NCBI GenBank assembly: GCA_026390595.1
Contig: JAPLFQ010000016.1
Location: 62,001 to 126,000 of the forward strand
From: Ignavibacteriales bacterium
GTDB taxonomy: Bacteria; Bacteroidota; Ignavibacteria; UBA10030
DNA length: 64,000 nucleotides
Direction: 5' to 3'
The translations under genes were made by a program, and so were the position numbers. This document shows positions 61,415 through 64,000 of this stretch, one piece after another; positions within the stretch are counted from its first letter, which is position 1, and every line of letters begins with the position of its first letter. The notes beneath the pieces are model-generated. The model saw nothing but the letters and a program-made list of their open reading frames with translations, was not told the DNA's origin and did no database searches.

Positions 61415-62992
61415 ATGGTTTATCAACATCTTCTGACGCTTACCATCTTCTTTCCGATTCTGGGCGTTCTGGCTCTGTTCTTCGTCAACAGAGAGAATGC
61501 GCAGGCGCTCAAGGTTGTCGGGTTTCTGACGACGGTCGTAACGTTCGGGGTCTCGCTCTTCCTCTATTTCGGATACGACTCGGCCGCAGGAGGTTTTCAG
61601 TTTCGGGAGTATGCGGTCTGGATAGCCGGACTGAACATCAGCTACTACATCGGTATCGACGGCATTTCGCTGCTTCTGATTGTGCTCACCACATTCCTCA
61701 CTCCGCTTGCGTTGCTGGGAACGTGGAACTCAATTCAGAAGCGTCTGCGCGAATATACGATGATGATTCTCCTGCTCGAAGTCGGCATGATCGGTGTATT
61801 CGCATCCCTGGATCTCTTCCTCTTCTACATCTTCTGGGAGGCTATGCTCATCCCGATGTACTTCATTATCGGGATCTGGGGAGGGCAGGACAGGGTGTAT
61901 GCAGCAATCAAGTTCTTCCTGTTCACGCTCTTCGGCAGTCTCCTGATGCTCGTCGCGATTATTGCCCTCGGTGTGTACGCCTCCACGCTGCCGGGTGGCT
62001 ATTTCACGACTAACCTCGTGCAGCTGTATGGAGTTGCTCCCCGCATGGCCCTGACACTGCAGACCTGGATGTTCCTTGCCTTCACGCTGAGCTTTGCAAT
62101 AAAAGTCCCGTTGTTCCCGTTCCATACGTGGCTCCCTGATGCTCACGTTCAGGCTCCCACGGCGGGAAGCGTGCTCCTTGCCGGCGTGTTGCTGAAGATG
62201 GGGACCTACGGACTGATCCGATTCTGCCTACCGCTATTCCCGCACGCCGCCTTCAAGTTCGTTCCATTGCTTGGAGTTTTGTCGGTCATTGGTATCGTTT
62301 ACGGGGCACTCGTGGCAATGGTCCAGACCGACCTGAAGAAACTCGTCGCCTATTCTTCGGTCTCGCATCTTGGGTTTGTTGTCCTCGGCATTTTTGCGAT
62401 GACTGAGGAAGGTATGCAGGGGGCAGTCATACAGATGATTAATCATGGTCTGTCAACGGGGGCGCTCTTCTTGATCGTCGGCATGCTCTACGATCGGGCG
62501 CACACTCGGATGATTGCCGATTTCGGAGGTGTGGCCAAGGTGATGCCTGTGTTCTCCACGATCTTTATGATCGTCTCGCTTTCTTCTATCGGCTTGCCCG
62601 GTCTGAACGGATTCGTAGGCGAGTTCCTCATTCTCCTTGGCAGTTTCAAATCGACGTTTCTCGGATCGCATGCCTATGCAATTTTCGCGTCGTCGGGAGT
62701 CATTCTTGCGGCCGTCTATCTGCTTTGGGCCTATCAGCGAGTGATCTTCGGCAAGGTGAGGGAGGGGGGACTGTATGGCGGTCACCATCTCACCGACCTG
62801 AATGCGAAAGAAGTTGTATCGCTCGTGGCTCTACTGGTATTCATTGTCTGGATCGGGGTCTATCCAGGAACATTTTTGAGCAAGTCGGCTCCGGCTGCGA
62901 AGCAGCTGGTTTACGGCCTTGAGTCCGTCCGTGCGGGCGGTCTGATCCGCACTGCCGAGATCCCTGCGGTCACACGCCCCGCGGGTCAATAG
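61415..62992 (+). CDS. nuoM: NADH-quinone oxidoreductase subunit M
   Basis: NuoM is another antiporter-like proton pump of complex I. The 525 residues contain DGISLLLIVLTTFLTPLALL, the FYIFWEAMLIPMYFIIGIWGG helix with the key Glu, KVPLFPFHTWLPDAHVQAPTAGSVLLAGVLLKMGTYGL (spread over about 230-267), and LKKLVAYSSVSHLGFVVLG. It lies 22 nt after nuoL. nuoN does not follow; the next gene, 27 nt on, is an unrelated ion transporter. Confidence 0.97.
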   Translation: MVYQHLLTLTIFFPILGVLALFFVNRENAQALKVVGFLTTVVTFGVSLFLYFGYDSAAGGFQFREYAVWIAGLNISYYIGIDGISLLLIVLTTFLTPLALLGTWNSIQKRLREYTMMILLLEVGMIGVFASLDLFLFYIFWEAMLIPMYFIIGIWGGQDRVYAAIKFFLFTLFGSLLMLVAIIALGVYASTLPGGYFTTNLVQLYGVAPRMALTLQTWMFLAFTLSFAIKVPLFPFHTWLPDAHVQAPTAGSVLLAGVLLKMGTYGLIRFCLPLFPHAAFKFVPLLGVLSVIGIVYGALVAMVQTDLKKLVAYSSVSHLGFVVLGIFAMTEEGMQGAVIQMINHGLSTGALFLIVGMLYDRAHTRMIADFGGVAKVMPVFSTIFMIVSLSSIGLPGLNGFVGEFLILLGSFKSTFLGSHAYAIFASSGVILAAVYLLWAYQRVIFGKVREGGLYGGHHLTDLNAKEVVSLVALLVFIVWIGVYPGTFLSKSAPAAKQLVYGLESVRAGGLIRTAEIPAVTRPAGQ

Positions 62993-63019
62993 CCGGGATG
63001 ATGAGGTCTTACTCACCCA

Positions 63020-64000
63020 ATGCACAAACCCCGGACCCGGCAGATTGGCACAATCGTAGCATTGGCGGCAATTGCGGTTCTGTTCTTCAATTACTTCGAA
63101 CATGTGCTGGAATCTTCAGTTGTCTCGGCTGTACCGGTTTGGCTTGTTACGCCATTTGTTCTTTTACTTCTTGCGATAGCGACAGGTCCTTTCGTTAACA
63201 AGTCGTGGTGGGAACACCACTATCCGGCGGTTTCCGCTGTGCTGGGGGCCGTTGTGGTCGGGTATTACGTATATCCACTTTCAAATGTCTCCCGCATTGT
63301 GCTGACACTCTACGACTACGTCAGCTTCATTTCGCTCATCGGTTCGTTGTTTGTGGTGGCGGGCGGGATTCATTTCAACCTCCGCGGAAAAGCAGCTCCC
63401 TGGGAGAATGTTGTGCTCCTCGGTGCGGGGGCTGTACTTTCGAACGTGCTGGGCACGACGGGGGCGTCGATGCTCCTGGTTCGGCCTTACCTGAGGAGCA
63501 ACAAGTTCCGGATCAAGGGATACCATGTGGTCTTTTTCATCTTTATCGTCAGCAATATCGGCGGCGCACTTACGCCGATAGGCGATCCACCTCTCTTCCT
63601 GGGATTCCTGAAAGGCGTGCCATTCTTCTGGGTGGTGACGAAGGCATGGTTTGCGTGGGCGTTGGTTCTTGGACTCTTGCTGGTTCTTTTCTACGCCGTC
63701 GATCGGTTCCATTTTCGGAGAGTGTCTCACAAGAAACAGGAAGAGGCAATACGGCCGGAGGAAGTCAGGATTTCCGGACTGCACAATGTGTGGTTTCTTG
63801 CAACGATAATTGCCGCCGTGTTCGTTGAGCGTCCCCTGATGCTCCGTGAGGTGATTATGTGGAGCGCTGCGATGGGGTCGTACTACACGACGAGAAAAGA
63901 AGTGCACGGAAGAAATGAATTTAATTTTCTTCCGCTGAAGGAAGTGGCAGTGCTGTTCCTGGGGATATTTGCCACGATGATTCCCGCGCTCGACTGGCTG
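63020..64000 (+). CDS. Sodium/proton antiporter-like protein, IT superfamily (partial)
   Basis: An open frame from ATG 63020 to the window edge gives 327 residues with no stop. It is polytopic, with at least eight hydrophobic segments. Two sequences mark the ion-transporter superfamily (NhaD/CitM/ArsB-like): NVLGTTGASMLLVRPYLR and VSNIGGALTPIGDPPLFLGF, the latter with the conserved GDPP. Members in related bacteria are annotated as sodium:proton antiporters. Directly after nuoM, it may work on the ion gradient coupled to respiration, but that is inference from position. The C-terminal part is outside the window. Confidence 0.85.
   Translation, partial: MHKPRTRQIGTIVALAAIAVLFFNYFEHVLESSVVSAVPVWLVTPFVLLLLAIATGPFVNKSWWEHHYPAVSAVLGAVVVGYYVYPLSNVSRIVLTLYDYVSFISLIGSLFVVAGGIHFNLRGKAAPWENVVLLGAGAVLSNVLGTTGASMLLVRPYLRSNKFRIKGYHVVFFIFIVSNIGGALTPIGDPPLFLGFLKGVPFFWVVTKAWFAWALVLGLLLVLFYAVDRFHFRRVSHKKQEEAIRPEEVRISGLHNVWFLATIIAAVFVERPLMLREVIMWSAAMGSYYTTRKEVHGRNEFNFLPLKEVAVLFLGIFATMIPALDWL

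Overview
The window is a chromosomal piece (my rough impression is 53-55 % GC) from a bacterium of the Bacteroidota / Ignavibacteriota side of the FCB group. This rests on gene style: an SbsA/Big_5-type Ig-like lipoprotein, a fused alpha+beta E1 of a branched-chain-type 2-oxoacid dehydrogenase, a pyruvoyl-dependent arginine decarboxylase, and folK next to a deoxynucleoside kinase. It also rests on promoters that mostly read TTG-N20-TAT(A/C)TT(TG), close to the known Bacteroidota consensus (TTTG ... TAnnTTTG). The exact lineage is an inference. No phage, integrase, CRISPR array or rRNA operon was seen.

Layout. 0.1-5.7 kb (minus): pgsA-pgpA-cinA-thpR-recA-recX-AI-2E-type permease, with cinA broken by an internal deletion; then rpmB (minus). 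6.3-9.5 kb (plus): tsaD, trpA, chorismate mutase, mltG. 9.5-10.5 kb: a RAYT/Y1 transposase among REP-like palindromes. 10.5-12.2 kb: Ig-like lipoprotein. 12.3-16.8 kb: nuoABCDEF. 17-21.8 kb: ECF sigma factor with a membrane anti-sigma-like partner, dut, a second AI-2E-type permease, rsmI. 21.9-24.3 kb (minus): arginine decarboxylase, tyrS, smpB. 24.5-31 kb (plus): lpd, lipB, fused E1, E2, lipA, a self-contained lipoylation and oxoacid-dehydrogenase block. 31-34.9 kb: rplM, rpsI, rpsB, tsf, pyrH, frr. 35-41.6 kb: secreted M28 peptidase, polA (minus), EamA transporter, small zinc-ribbon membrane protein. 41.7-45.1 kb: two tRNA-Ser genes around a GH106-like glycosidase, with much repeat DNA. 45.2-49.2 kb: an outer-membrane-like protein, a radical SAM enzyme, a secreted GH51 arabinofuranosidase. 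49.4-56 kb: gltX, glnS, folB, folK, deoxynucleoside kinase, a small membrane protein, asnS. 56-58.4 kb: ABC-2-type exporter. 58.5-63 kb: nuoJKLM. 63-64 kb: start of an ion-transporter-superfamily antiporter cut by the window edge.

The most unusual things are not protein genes. (1) The tRNA-Ser(UGA) gene lies about 440 bp from its apparent promoter, behind three extra copies of its first 18 nt, each broken at the same D-loop position and joined to palindrome-rich DNA; one copy carries a nested hairpin. (2) The RAYT transposase has REP-like palindromes on both sides, a 13-bp-arm palindrome of the same core inside its own reading frame, and a stop codon that forms part of the GTAG box of the downstream REP. 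(3) Several intergenic gaps hold degenerate heptamer or octamer micro-arrays, each with a different word; one abuts the TTG start of tsaD and another overlaps a possible start of nuoL. (4) Complex I genes are split into two blocks about 42 kb apart, with G, H, I and N absent from both.
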